Below, piece by piece: positions 53,386 to 64,000 of a DNA stretch of 64,000 nt; the stretch's first letter is position 1; every line of letters starts with the position of its first letter. The translations under genes and the position numbers were made by a program. Source of the DNA: Channallabes apus (lineage: Eukaryota; Chordata; Actinopteri; Siluriformes; Clariidae). Location of the stretch: positions 858,501 through 922,500 of the forward strand of contig CM060112.1 in NCBI GenBank assembly GCA_030522415.1, given 5' to 3'. The notes beneath the pieces are model-generated. The model did no database searches, had not been told where the DNA came from, and saw nothing but the letters and a program-made list of their open reading frames with translations.

Positions 53386-56300
53386 TATTAGTAGGTGAGG
53401 TAGGGGTATTTGTGGGTGAGATAGGGGTAGTAGTAGGTGAGATAGTAATAATAATAATTCTTTTGATTGTGTAAAGCTGTTTTGAGACAATGTCAATTGA
53501 ATAGATAGGGGTATTAGTAGGTGAGATAAGGGTATTAGTAGGTGAGATAAGGGTATTAGTAGTTGAGATAGGGGTATTAGGAGGTGAGATAGGGGTATTA
53601 GTAGGTGAGATAGGGGTAATAGTAGGTGAGATAGGGGTATTAGTAGTTGAGATAGGGGTATTAGGAGGTGAGATAGGGGTATTAGGTGAGATAGGGGTAA
53701 TAGTAGGTGAGATAGGGGTATTAGTAGTTGAGATAGGGGTATTAGGAGGTGAGATAGGGGTATTAGTAGGTGAGATAGGGGTATTAGTAGGTGAGATAGG
53801 GGTATTAGTAGGTGAGATAGGGGTATTAGGAGGTGAGATAGGGGTATTGGGAGGTGAGATAGGGGTATTGGTAGGTGAAATAGGGGTATTGGTAGGTGAG
53901 ATAGGGGTATTAGTAAGTGAGAGAGGGGTATTAGTAGGTGAGATAGGGGTATTGGTAGGTGAGATAGGGGTATTAGTAGGTGAGATAGGGGTATCGGTAG
54001 GTGAGATAGGGGTATTGGTAGGTGAGATAAGGGTATCGGTAGGTGAGATAGGGGTATTAGTAGGTGAGATAAGGGTATTAGTAGGTGAGATAAGGGTATT
54101 AGTAGTTGAGATAGGGGTATTAGGAGGTGAGATAGGGGTATTAGGAGGTGAGATAGGGGTATTAGGAGGTGAGATAGGGGTATTAGGAGGTGAGATAGGG
54201 GTATTAGTAGGTGAGATAGGGGTATTAGTAGGTGAGATAGGGGTATTGGTAGGTGAGATAGGGCTATTGGTAGGTGAGATAGGGGTATTGGTAGGTGAGA
54301 TAGGGGTATTGGTAGGTGAGATAGGGGTATTGGTAGGTGAGATAGGGGTATTGGTGGGTGAGATAGGGGTATTGGTAGGTGAGATAGGGGTATTAGTAGG
54401 TGAGATAGGGGTATTAGTAGGTGAGATAGGGGTATCAGTAGGTGAGATAGGGGTATCAGTAGGTGAGATAGGGGTATCAGTAGGTGAGATAGGGGTATCA
54501 GTAGGTGAGATAGGGGTATTAGTAGGTGAGTTAGGGGTATTAGTAGGTGAGTTAGGGGTATTAGTAGGTGAGTTAGGGGTATTAGTAGGTGAGATAGGGG
54601 TATTAGGAGGTGAGAGAGGTATTAGTAGGTGAGATAGGGGTATTAGTAGGTGAGTTTGTGAGTTAGGGGTATTGGTAGGTGAGTTAGGGGTATTGGTAGG
54701 TGAGATAGGGGTATTAGCAAGTGAGAGAGGTATTAGGAGGTGAGATAGGGGTATTGGGAGGTGAGATAGGGGTATTAGTAGGTGAGATAGGGGTATTAGT
54801 AGGTGAGATAGGGGTATCAGTAGGTGAGATAGGGGTATCAGTAGGTGAGATAGGGGTATCAGTAGGTGAGATAGGGGTATCAGTAGGTGAGATAGGGGTA
54901 TTAGTAGGTGAGTTAGGGGTATTAGTAGGTGAGTTAGGGGTATTAGTAGGTGAGTTAGGGGTATTAGTAGGTGAGATAGGGGTATTAGGAGGTGAGAGAG
55001 GTATTAGTAGGTGAGATAGGGGTATTAGTAGGTGAGTTTGTGAGTTAGGGGTATTGGTAGGTGAGTTAGGGGTATTGGTAGGTGAGATAGGGGTATTAGC
55101 AAGTGAGAGAGGTATTAGGAGGTGAGATAGGGGTATTGGGAGGTGAGATAGGGGTATTGGTAGGTGAGATAGGGGTATTGGTAGGTGAGATAGGGGTATT
55201 GGTAGGTGAGATAGGGGTATTAGTAGGTGAGATAGGGGTATCAGTAGGTGAGATAGGGGTATTAGTAGGTGAGATAGGGGTATTAGTAGGTGAGATAGGG
55301 GTATTAGTAGGTGAGTTAGGGGTATTTGTAGGTGAGTTAGGGGTATTAGTAGGTGAGATAGGGGTATTGGTAAGTGAGATAGGGGTAGTAGTAGGTGAGA
55401 TAGGGGTATTAGTAGGTGAGTTAGGGGTATTAGTAGGTGAGATAGGGGTATTAGGAGGTGAGAGAGGGGTATTAGGAGGTGAGAGAGGTATTAGTAGGTG
55501 AGATAGGGGTTTTAGTAGGTGAGTTTGTGAGTTAGGGGTATTAGTAGGTGAGATAGGGGTATTAGTAGGTGAGATAGGGGTATTAGTAGGTGAGATAGGG
55601 GTATTAGTAGGTGAGATAGGGGTAGTAGTAGGTGAGATAGGGGTATTGGTAGGTGAGATAAGGGTATTTGTAGGTGAGATAGGGGTATTGGTAGGTGAGA
55701 TAGGGGTATTGGTAGGTGAGATAGGGGTATTGGTAGGTGAGATAGGGGTATTAGTAGGTGAAATAGGTGTATTGGTAGGTGAAATAGGGGTATTAGTAGG
55801 TGAGATATGGGTATTAGTAGGTGAGTTAGGGGTATTAGTAGGTGAGATAGGGGTATTGGTAGGTGAGATAGGGGTATTGGTAGGTGAGATAGGGGTATTA
55901 GTAAGTGAGAGAGGTATTAGGAGGTGAGATAGGGGTATTGGGAGGTGAGATAGGGGTATTGGTAGGTGAGATAGGGGTATTGGTAGGTGAGATAGGGGTA
56001 TTAGTAGGTGAGTTAGGGGTATTGGTAGGTGAGATAGGGGTATTAGTAGTTGAGATAGGGGTATTAGGAGGTGAGAGAGGTATTAGTAGGTGAGATAGGG
56101 GTATTAGTAGGTGAGTTTGTGAGTTAGGGGTATTAGTAGGTGAGATAAGGGCATTGGTAGGTGAGATAGGGGTAGTAGTAGGTGAGATAGGGGTATTGGT
56201 AGATGAGATAGGGGTATTGGTAGATGAGATAAGGGTATTGGTAGGTGAGATAGGGGTATTGGTAGGTGAGATAAGGGCATTGGTAGGTGAGATAGGGGTA

Positions 56301-57442
56301 GTAGTAGGTGAGATAGGGGTAGGATTAGGTGAGATAGGGGTATTAGTAGGTGAGATAGGGGTATTGGTAGATGAGATAAGGGTATTGGTAGGTGAGATAA
56401 GGGTATTGGTAGGTGAGATAGGGGTAGTAGTAGGTGAGATAGGGGTAGGATTAGGTGAGATAGGGGTATTAGTAGGTGAGATAGGGGTATTGGTAGATGA
56501 GATAAGGGTATTGGTAGGTGAGATAAGGGCATTGGTAGGTGAGATAGGGCTATTGGTAGGTGAGATAGGGGTATTGGTAGGTGAGATAGGGGTAGTAGTA
56601 GGTGAGATAGGGGTATTAGTAGGTGAGATAGGGGTATTACTAGGTGAGTTAGGGGCATTAGTAGGTGAGATAGGGGTATTAGTAGGTTAGAGATGGGTAT
56701 TAGGAGGTGAGAGAGAGGTATTTGTAGGTGAGATAGGGGTATTAGTAGGTGAGATAGGGGAATTAGTAGGTGAGATAGGGGTATTAGGAGGTGAGAGAGG
56801 GGTATTAGGAGGTGAGATGGGGTATTAGTAGGTGAGTTAGTGAGTTAGGGGTATTAGTAGGTGAGATAGGGGTATTAGTAGGTTAGAGATGGGTATTAGG
56901 AGGTGAGAGAGAGGTATTTGTAGGTGAGATAGGGGTATTAGTAGGTGAGATAGGGGAATTAGTAGGTGAGATAGGGCTATTATTAGGTGAGATAGGGGTA
57001 TTAGTAGGTGAGATAGGGGTATTAGTAGGTGAGTTAGTGAGTTAGGGGTATTAGTAGGTGAGAAAGGGGTATTAGTAGGTGAGAGAGGTATTAGTAGGTG
57101 AGATAGGGGTGTTGTGAGGTGAGATAGGGGTATTGGTAGGCGAGATAGGGGTATTGGTAGGTGAGTTAGGGGTATTAGTAGGTGAGATAGGGGCATTGGT
57201 AGGTGAGATAGGGGTCTTGGTAGGTGAGATAAGGGTATTGGTAGGCGAGATAGGGGTATTGGTAGGTGAGATAGGGGTATTGGTAGGTGAGATAGGGGTA
57301 TTGGTAGGTGAGATAGGGGTATTAGTAGGTGAAATAGGTGTATTGGTAGGTGAGATGGGGGTATTGGTAGGTGAGATAGGGGTTTTAGTAGGTGAGATAG
57401 GGCTATTAGGAGGTGAGATAGGGGTATTAGTAGGTGAGTTTG
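53371..57442. repeat. 21-bp minisatellite, about 4 kb
   Basis: Unit core TAGGTGAGATAGGGGTATT with variants (GTTAGGGG, GAGAGAGG, GTATCAG, GTAGTAG). The 21-bp period equals seven codons, so all frames read as heptads (VGEIGVL on plus, PLSHLPI on minus); these are not genes. Higher-order duplications are visible: the block near 54380-54720 recurs at about 54760-55100. An L2 3' scrap (CTTTTGATTGTGTAAAGC) is embedded at about 53455-53500. It continues at 63851 after gypsy-2. Confidence 0.97.
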
Positions 57443-58213
57443 TGTCACGAGCTATCTAGACTCACAGGCCTAAATCCATTGCAGAGATTCCCCCCTACGC
57501 GCTCCACTTTCAATCACAGCACACCTGTATCTAATCATGTAATCATCCCTCTGCTATATAAGCATGCCCAGGGCTTCATTCTGCGCCGCAGTGTCTCGCT
57601 CATGTGCTCCGCATTTTCTTCGTCAGTGTATTCACTGTTTTCTTACCCGTTGCCCACCCCTGCTTACTCGTTCTGGATAATTCGTTCGCCTTTGCCCCTG
57701 GTTACCTCGCCCGATTTTGGATTGATCTTTGTGTATGACCCTGACTGTGTTTTTGGATTATGATTGTGATCTAGCGCTACGGAAGTGTTTGTGCTCGCGG
57801 CTTGACCTCCGCCCAACGGCACTCACCTGTGATCCGCGCAGGCTTCTCTCCATCGCTCCTCAGCTATAAATGCACACTTCCACCTTTGCGGTACAACATT
57901 CACCCCACTCGCCAGCCTTCTACGACCCAGCGAGGGGAAAACGCAAGATTCAGGCATCCTCTCTCAGTTCGCGCGGCGTAACAGCGCCGGGAAAAGGAAC
58001 AGCTGGAGCAATCTCCGAGGATACTCTCGCGCGTGCTACTTCCGGGTTTGCGGAGGATCCCCCCGACGTCACCGACGTGTCTCCCCATTACGCCATAGGG
58101 CGTCCCCCTACCTATCCCTGGACCGTCCACGCACACATACACACAGCAGCTCTTTTTCTCATACACACACACACACACGCACACACACACATACACGCAA
58201 CAGCTCTTCTCCT

Positions 58214-58246
<33 letters not shown>

Positions 58247-58353
58247 TGCTCTTTCAGTCAGTGTAATTTTATCCTGGTGCATGAAATAAAAGTTAATTTA
58301 AGGAAGTCTGTTTTCTGCTATTGGGTCATTTCTCCCTCTCCCCGCCCCTGACA
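57443..58353 (+). repeat. gypsy-2 5' LTR
   Basis: 911 bp, TGTCACGAGC...CCCTGACA. TATA box at 57555-57561. About 280 bp (roughly 57678-57957) is absent from the 3' LTR. It includes a second TATA-like GCTATAAATG near 57864 and (CA)n runs near 58158-58246. Confidence 0.93.
57555..57594 (+). promoter_or_regulatory. gypsy-2 TATA box and predicted mRNA 5' end
   Basis: TATATAA at 57555-57561 and, 30 nt after its first base, GCCGCAGTGT (57585-57594), the exact reverse complement of 58356-58365. The same ten bases are kept in the 3' LTR at 63364-63373. Confidence 0.75.
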
Positions 58354-58355
58354 GT

Positions 58356-58365
58356 ACACTGCGGC
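58356..58365 (+). promoter_or_regulatory. gypsy-2 primer-binding site (self-primer type)
   Basis: ACACTGCGGC begins two bases after the 5' LTR and pairs perfectly over 10 nt to 57585-57594. It differs completely from the gypsy-1 PBS, yet has the same relation to its own LTR. Confidence 0.75.
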
Positions 58366-58366
58366 C

Positions 58367-61300
58367 ATGGCAGACCCAGCAGACACCTTCCGCCCCTGGC
58401 TGAGCCTCCGAACCAAGTTCCAGCTCCACGCCAGCAGCCGGTCGGAGGTCAAACTTCGCCAAACAGTCGCCCAACAGGGTGCCATCATCAATTCTCAGCA
58501 GCAGAACCTCGTGCTGATATCCCAATCCTTATCCCAGCTGTCAAATCAATTTCAACATGTCTGCTCCGCACTCCCTTCAGCTCTTACAACTCCAGTTCGG
58601 CATGAACCTCGTCTGCCCAACTACCAGCCTTATGACGGAGATCCTGGTACTTGCCGCTCATTTTTGTCACAATGTTCTCTGTTGCTTGAACTCCAGCCTT
58701 CGACCTTCCCCACTGAACGCTCCAAGGTAGCGTACATTATCACCCTTCTCACGGGGAGAGTCCGCGAATGGGGACTGTCTGGGACGCTAACGACCCCTGC
58801 TGTGCCTCCTTCGACTCCTTCACTGAAGAGATGAGGAGGGTATTAGACGGCTCCCATGTTGGGAGGGAGGCTGTCAGAAAACTACTGGAGCTCCATCAAG
58901 GCACCCTGTCTACCTATGACTACGCCATTGAGTTATGAACCCTGGCGGCCGCCACCCAGTGGGACACCCAGGCTCTGTATGACACCTTCATGAATGGACT
59001 CTCAGTGTCAGTCAAGGACCAGCTAACTTCCCAGCAGCTCCCAGTAGACTCACGCCGTAGTGAGTCTCACAGCCGGTGTCTCTCCCGTTCCGATCAGGCC
59101 AGCCAGCCCCCCGGCCGAACCAATGCAGGTCGGACGAACCTGGATCTCACCGGAGGAGCGACAGCAACGGATTCAGGCCGGAGCCTGCCTTTCCTTTCAA
59201 AGCTAGGTCCTCCCCAGTGAACCTAGGCACACTGAAGGGAGGCCCCCAAGAGCTACTGCCTAGAGGTCGTCCCGTTTTTCCTGTCACATTCTTTCTCAGG
59301 AGTCAGTCCCATGTGGCCCAGGCCCTCGTCGACTCTGGGTCCGACCAGAACATGATCAGTGCCACAAAAGTCAAAGAACTGCATTCCCACTCATCCCTTG
59401 AATGCTCCATTGTCTGTCAACGCCCTTGATGGAACCCCGCTTCTGCCCATCACCCATCGAACCGCACCAATTACCCTGAGGACCTCTGGTAATCACTCGG
59501 AAGAAATTTCCTTCCTCGTCATGAACCAGGCTCAGTCTCATTTGGTTCTCGGGCGCCCATGGCTTATCCGACACAACCCACACATAGACTGGCGAAACAA
59601 CACCATCCTGGGATGGAGCCCCCTCTGCCTGGCCTCTTGCTTGAAGTCTGCTCTCTTCCCTACCCTTGCCACAGCCGCCAGTGAGGAGTTCCCTGATCTC
59701 TCTGGGGTCCCACAGAATTACGTAGATCTCAAGGCCGTGTTCAGCAAATTGCGGGTCATCTCTATCCCTCCTCATCGTCCCTATGATTGCAGGATCGACC
59801 TTCTGCCCGGCACAGCTCCACCCCGAGGGCGCCTCTTTTCACTCTCCCAACACGAAAGGAAGGCCATGGATAAGTACATTTCAGAGGCGTTAGCTGCAGG
59901 CATTATAAGGCCGTTATCGTCGCCCGCTGGGGCAGGCTTTTTCTTCGTGGCTAAAAAAGATGGTACCCTACGCCCCTGCATTGATTACAGAGGGTTGAAT
60001 GACATCACCACTAAGAACCGCTACCCTCTTCCCCTCATGTCCACTGCCTTCAACCTTCTGCAGGGGGCCCAAGTTTTTACGAAACTGGATCTCCATTGCG
60101 CTTACCACCTGGTTAGAATCAGAGAAGGGGATGAGTGGAAGACAGCTTTCAACACTCCGTCTGGTCACTATGAGTATTTGGTCATGCCTTTCGGGCTGGC
60201 CAACGCCCCGGCCGTGTTTCAAGCTCTAGTCAACAACGTCCTCAGAGATTTTATCAACATCTTCACCTTCGTGTACCTAGATGACATACTCATCTTCTCG
60301 CGCTCCTTGGACGAACATAAGAGGCATGTTCGCCAGGTACTCCAAAGGCTCCTCGAGAATCAGCTCTTCGTCAAGGCTGAAAAGTGTGAGTTCCACAGCT
60401 GCACGGTCTCCTTCCTGGGCTTCGTCGTTGCCCCATCCAAAGTTCAGATGGACCCCATCAACCTGAAAGCTGTCACGGACTGGCCTGCCCCAACAACACG
60501 TAAGGAGCTCCAACGCTTCCTGGGGTTCGCCAATTTTTACAGGCGGTTCATTCGCAACTACAGCTTGGTGGCCGCCCCACTTATCTCCCTGACCTCATCC
60601 AAGATTCCGTTCATGTGGTCAGAACATGCTGCCAGGGCCTTCCTTGAGTTAAAGAAGCATTTCACCTCCGCCCCTATCCTCCTTCAGCCAGACCCTTCCC
60701 TTCAGTTTGTGGTCGAAGTGGATGCCTCGGACACCAGAGTTGGGGCAGTTTTATCACAAAGGTCGCCCAAGGATGATAAGCTGCATCCATGTTGTTTCTT
60801 CTCTCACCGACTCTCCTCCGCTGAGAGGAATTATGGCATCGGCGACCGAGAACTACTGGCAGTCAAACTCGCTCTGGATGAGTGGAGGCTTTGGCTTGAG
60901 GGTACCAAAACCCCTTTTCTGGTCTGGACGGATCACAAGAACCTGGAGTATCTCCGGACGGCCAAACGTCTAAACTCCCGGCAAGCGAGGTGGTCACTGT
61001 TCTTCTCGCACTTCAATTTCTCTCTGTCCTATCGCCCGGGGACTAAGAACACTAAACCAGATGCCCTTTCTCTGCAATTTTCTCCAGCCCAGTATCCAAC
61101 ACCTGATGCCACAATCTTACCACGCCAATGCCTGGTGGGGGCGGCCTTACTAGATGTTGAGTCAAGGTCAAGAATGCACTGCATTAGGAATCAGAATCAC
61201 GCACGTTAGTGCTGGTCCAGCAGCGCTTTTGGTGGCCGACCATAAAAGAAGACACACGCCGCTTCGTGAGTGCTTGCAATTCTTGTACCAGGAATAAGAC

Positions 61301-63190
61301 CAGCAACAAACCCCCCGCTGGTTCCCTCAGACCTTTCCCGATCCCTCACAGGCCCTGGTCCCACATCGCCGTCGACTTTGTCACCGGACTCCCTGACTCT
61401 GAAGGTAATACAAGCATCCTCACGGTGGTTGATCGCTTCTCCAAGGCAGCCCGCTTCGTCCCATTAGCTGGCCTCCCCACGGCCAAGGAAACCGCCGAAC
61501 TCTTAATCACGCACGTTTTCCGGCTGTACGGGCTCCCCACAGACGTCATATCGGACCGGGGTCCCCAATTCACTGCCCAATTCTGGTCCGCCTTTTGCAA
61601 GCTAATCGGGGCTACCTCCAGCCTATCCTCGGGTTACCACCCTCAGACGAACGGCCAAGCAGAGAGAGCCAATCAGGACCTGGAGACGGTGCATGACCTT
61701 TAGAGATGCCCATTCTTGGAGCCAGATGCTCCCATGGATTGAGTATGCCCACAATTCTCTGCCCACATCGGCCACGGGTCTCTCCCCCTTCCAATGTTGC
61801 CTCGGTTACCAGCCTCCCGTTTCCCTCTCAGGAGGCGGAGGTCTCGGCCCCCTCGGCCCGAGCCTTCATTCGCCGTTGCAGAAGAACATGGCTGAAGGCG
61901 AGGTCTAGGATCCGTCGGGCCATCTCAGGCACCACTGCTTAGGAAGGTTGGGGACCTCCACCTGGATGTGGATGGCTGTTCCATCACTCCATCCCCTGAA
62001 GTCTGCAATCTGGGTATCATCCTGGATCCTACTCTATCATTTCAGTCTCATATCAAAAGAATTACCAAAACTGCCTTCTATCACCTAAGGAACATCTCTA
62101 GACTCAGGCCCTCACTTTCTGTTTCAGTAACAGAGACCCTCATCCACTCTTTCATCTCCTCCCATCTGGACTATTGCAATGCCATCTTGTCAGGTCTGCC
62201 AAACAAAGCCCTGGATAGACTGCAATATGTCCAGAATGCTGCTGCAAGGGTTCTAACGGGCACTAGGCCCTGGCACCATATCACTCCCATTCTCAAACAG
62301 CTTCACTGGCTCCCCATCAAATCCCGCATCAGTTATAAAGTCCTCCTCCTCACCTACAAATCTCTCCATGGACTGGCTCCCCACTACCTTACTGATCTCC
62401 TTCACCCCTACACCCCTCTGAGGTCCCTGCGATCCTCTTCTAAGGGCCAGCTGATCGTCCACCGCAGCAGACTCAAGACCTTTGGCGACAGAGCCTTTAA
62501 TGTAGCTGCCCCCAATCTCTGGAACAAGCTACCCCCTCATGTCCAGTGTGCCCCCTCACTACCCCTGTTCAAAAAGTACCTGAAAACACATCTCTTCACA
62601 GAGGCCTTTGGCCTCTAGTCCCCCCCTCCCCCACGTACATTACACACGCCTCATACTGTAAAGCGACCTTGGGTATTTTGAAAGGCGCTATATAAAACTG
62701 AATTATTATTATTATTATTATTATTATCTCGACGCCGCTCCAGGGCACCGCCATACCGTGTGGGCCAAAGAGTCATGTTGTCATCTCACTACATCCCCCT
62801 CAAGACGACCTACCGCAAACTATCTCCCAAGTTTATTGGCCCATTCACAATCACCAAAATCATCAACCCCTGTTCCGTCAGACTTCTCCTGCCATCTACC
62901 ATGCGCCGGATAAATCCCTCCTTCCATGTCTCCCAAATAAAACCTCTGGTCTCTTGCCCACTGAATCCACCCGCACAGCTCCTCCTCCCCGACTTATCGA
63001 CGGAAGCAAAGCCTTCACGATGCACAAGCTTTTGAAAGCCCGACGACGAGGCAGAGGTCTCCAATATCTGATAGATTGGGAGGGTTATGGCCCAGAGGAA
63101 AGAAGCTGGATCCCTTATAGATAAATTTTGGACCCGGCCCTTATTGACGATTTCCACCGGAGACACCTCAACGCAGCAGCCAGAACGCCA
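58367..63190 (+). pseudogene. gypsy-2 gag-pol-chromodomain, broken
   Basis: Starts MADPADTFRPW. Gag is frameshifted near 58770 and has a stop near 58936; the zinc knuckle is not recognisable. Protease [10 protein letters not shown] is at about 59333. RT/RNase H is open from 59359 to 61209 (YLDDILIFS at 60277, [18 protein letters not shown]). Part of the RNase H-integrase spacer, including the HHCC start, is deleted at about 61180-61215. Integrase core is at 61209-61703 ([22 protein letters not shown]), then a frameshift and a LINE insertion (about 61940-62735), then the C-terminal integrase ([18 protein letters not shown]) and a chromodomain ([16 protein letters not shown]) followed by a stop at 63122. 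Its proteins resemble those of gypsy-1 closely, so the two are related families. Confidence 0.92.
61940..62735 (+). mobile_element. LINE (CR1/L2 group) 3' fragment inside gypsy-2
   Basis: 5'-truncated LINE, plus strand. Its C-terminal RT region is one open frame, 61968-62618 ([65 protein letters not shown]), followed by a short 3' UTR with GAAAGGCGCTATATAAAACTG and an (ATT)n tail (62702-62728). It is a different subfamily from L2-A and L2-B. Gypsy-2 resumes at CTCGACGCCGCTCC. Confidence 0.88.
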
Positions 63191-63202
63191 GGTGGCGTCT
63201 GT

Positions 63203-63220
63203 AGGGGGGGGGGGGGGTAC
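63203..63220 (+). promoter_or_regulatory. gypsy-2 polypurine tract
   Basis: A G run of about 15 followed by TAC and the 3' LTR, matching the GGGGTAC-TGTCAC context of gypsy-1. Confidence 0.7.
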
Positions 63221-63697
63221 TGTCACAAGCTAGCTAGACTCACAGGCCTAAATCCATTCTAGAGATTCCCCCCCTACGCGCTCCACTTTCAATCACAGCA
63301 CACCTGTATCTAATCACGTAATCATCCCTCTGCTATATAAGCACGCCGAGGGCTTCATTCTGCGCCGCAGTGTCTCGCTCGTGTCCCCCGTATTTTCTTC
63401 TTCAGTGTATTCAGTGTTTTCTTGCCCGTTGCCGACCCCTGCTTACTCGTTCTGGATAATCCTCTCTCAGTTCGCACGGCGAAACAGCGCCGGGAAAAGG
63501 AACAGCTGGAGCAATCTCCGAGGATACTCTCGCGCGTGCTACTTCCGGGTTCGCGGAGGATCCCCATTACGTCATAGGGCATCCCCCTACCTATGCCTAG
63601 ACCGTCCACTCACACATACACACAGCAGCTCTTTTTCTCATACACACCCACACGCGCACACACACACACACACATACACGCAACAGCTCTTCTCCTC

Positions 63698-63746
<49 letters not shown>

Positions 63747-63850
63747 TCTTTCAGTCAGTGTAATTTTATCCTGGTGCATAAAATAAAAGTTATTTTAAGG
63801 AAATCTGTTTTCTGCTATAGGGTCATTTCTCCCTTCGCCCGCCCCTGACA
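63221..63850 (+). repeat. gypsy-2 3' LTR, internally deleted
   Basis: 630 bp. The sequence jumps from CTCGTTCTGGATAAT to CCTCTCTCAGTTCGC, skipping about 280 bp present in the 5' LTR. Point differences from the 5' LTR show an older insertion than gypsy-1. Confidence 0.93.
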
Positions 63851-64000
63851 GTTAGTGAGTTAGGGGTATTAGTAGATGAGTTAAGGGTATTCGTAGGTGA
63901 GAGAGGGGTATTGGTAGGTGAGAGAGTGGTATTAGTAGGTGAGAGAGTGGTATTAGTAGGTGAGAGAGTGGTATTAGGAGGTGAGAGAGAGGTATTAGTA
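63851..64000. repeat. 21-bp minisatellite, continuation
   Basis: Units of AGGTGAGAGAGTGGTATTAG type, a variant richer in GAGAGAG than the left part. The array runs off the window. Confidence 0.95.

Larger units (their letters stand above)
57443..63850 (+). mobile_element. Degraded Ty3/gypsy chromovirus-type element (gypsy-2)
   Basis: 6408 bp inserted in the minisatellite. 5' LTR 57443-58353 (911 bp), 3' LTR 63221-63850 (630 bp, with an internal deletion). The target duplication is imperfect: GTTTG (57438-57442) and GTTAG (63851-63855). Internal genes match gypsy-1 in order but are broken, and a LINE fragment sits in the integrase region. The self-priming layout is kept. Confidence 0.95.

Noticed and set aside
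53371..57442. CRISPR-like or centromeric array, or telomere-like TTAGGGG repeats
   Set aside because: No unique spacers, so not CRISPR. TTAGGGG appears only in one variant of a 21-bp unit and is not tandem, so not telomeric. G runs are about 17 nt apart, too far for convincing G-quadruplexes.
53847..57459. Long open frames of up to 261 codons with heptad repeats (VGEIGVL; PLSHLPI on the other strand)
   Set aside because: The 21-bp repeat period is a multiple of three, so every frame without a stop stays open on both strands. There is no start context, no splice signals, no non-repeat domain.
58321..63035. gypsy-2 as an active element
   Set aside because: Multiple frameshifts, a stop in gag, a deletion around the integrase zinc region, a LINE insertion and a chromodomain stop.
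1..64000. A bacterial-type operon, toxin-antitoxin or phage system
   Set aside because: Spliced vertebrate gene, fish LINEs, SINE and Tc1 elements throughout; no ribosome-binding sites or prokaryotic gene clusters.

Overview
This is nuclear DNA of a vertebrate, almost certainly a ray-finned (teleost) fish. The evidence is one vertebrate-type split gene with GT-AG introns, fish-type L2/Maui LINEs with a CAATTCAATTCA-type 3' end, Tc1/mariner transposons, Tf1/sushi-type Ty3/gypsy chromoviruses, a tRNA-derived SINE and very dense (CA)n/(TG)n microsatellites. I cannot name the species.

Host gene. From about 20.4 kb to beyond the right edge the + strand carries the 5' two thirds of a DIP2 (disco-interacting protein 2) gene. 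I placed 24 coding exons between 20603 and 52526. Their phases agree throughout: 3009 nt, 1003 codons, no stop. They encode the DMAP1-binding domain, a Ser/Pro-rich linker and the whole first AMP-binding (adenylate-forming) domain. The second AMP-binding domain must lie beyond 64000. The N-terminal linker looks most like DIP2B, while parts of the first adenylation domain look more like DIP2A, so the paralogue call (dip2b) is tentative. There are two possible microexons, an upstream ORF overlapping the start codon, an E-box palindrome in the 5' region, a four-member CArG-box cluster in intron 1, and a candidate antisense gene inside intron 7.

Layout. 1-5.2 kb: minus-strand L2 with intact ORF1, ORF2 split by an inverted L2 fragment. 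5.2-5.95 kb: Tc1 remnant and unassigned sequence. 5.95-19.7 kb: one 5'-truncated plus-strand L2, apparently inflated by nested insertions: a solo LTR, a CR1/Rex1-like LINE (itself holding an intact gypsy, 'gypsy-1', and an inverted LINE fragment), and two Tc1 copies. 20.4-52.5 kb: the DIP2 exons. Intron 1 holds a near full-length L2 inserted into a SINE; intron 10 holds a second L2 lineage inserted into an L2-A 3' end. 50.7-52.4 kb: intron 23, made entirely of a TG-rich minisatellite. 53.26-53.39 kb: a small inverted-repeat element whose end matches the core of the 21-bp minisatellite filling 53.4-57.4 kb and resuming at 63.85 kb. 57.44-63.85 kb: a second, degraded gypsy ('gypsy-2') inserted in that minisatellite.

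Most notable observations. (1) Both gypsy elements have a primer-binding site that is the exact reverse complement of LTR sequence 28-30 nt after a TATA box, the predicted mRNA 5' end. This is the Tf1-type self-priming design, seen independently in two elements with different sequences. (2) gypsy-1 has 636-bp LTRs I read as identical, a perfect 5-bp target duplication and one uninterrupted 1397-codon gag-pol-chromodomain ORF, so it is young and possibly active. (3) Several DIP2 introns have (AC)n just after the donor and/or (GT)n just before the acceptor; introns 5 and 15 have both and could fold the splice sites together. (4) Intron 23 is wall-to-wall minisatellite whose unit repeats the sequence of its own splice sites. 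(5) A DNA-transposon-like terminal repeat appears to have seeded a 4-kb minisatellite.
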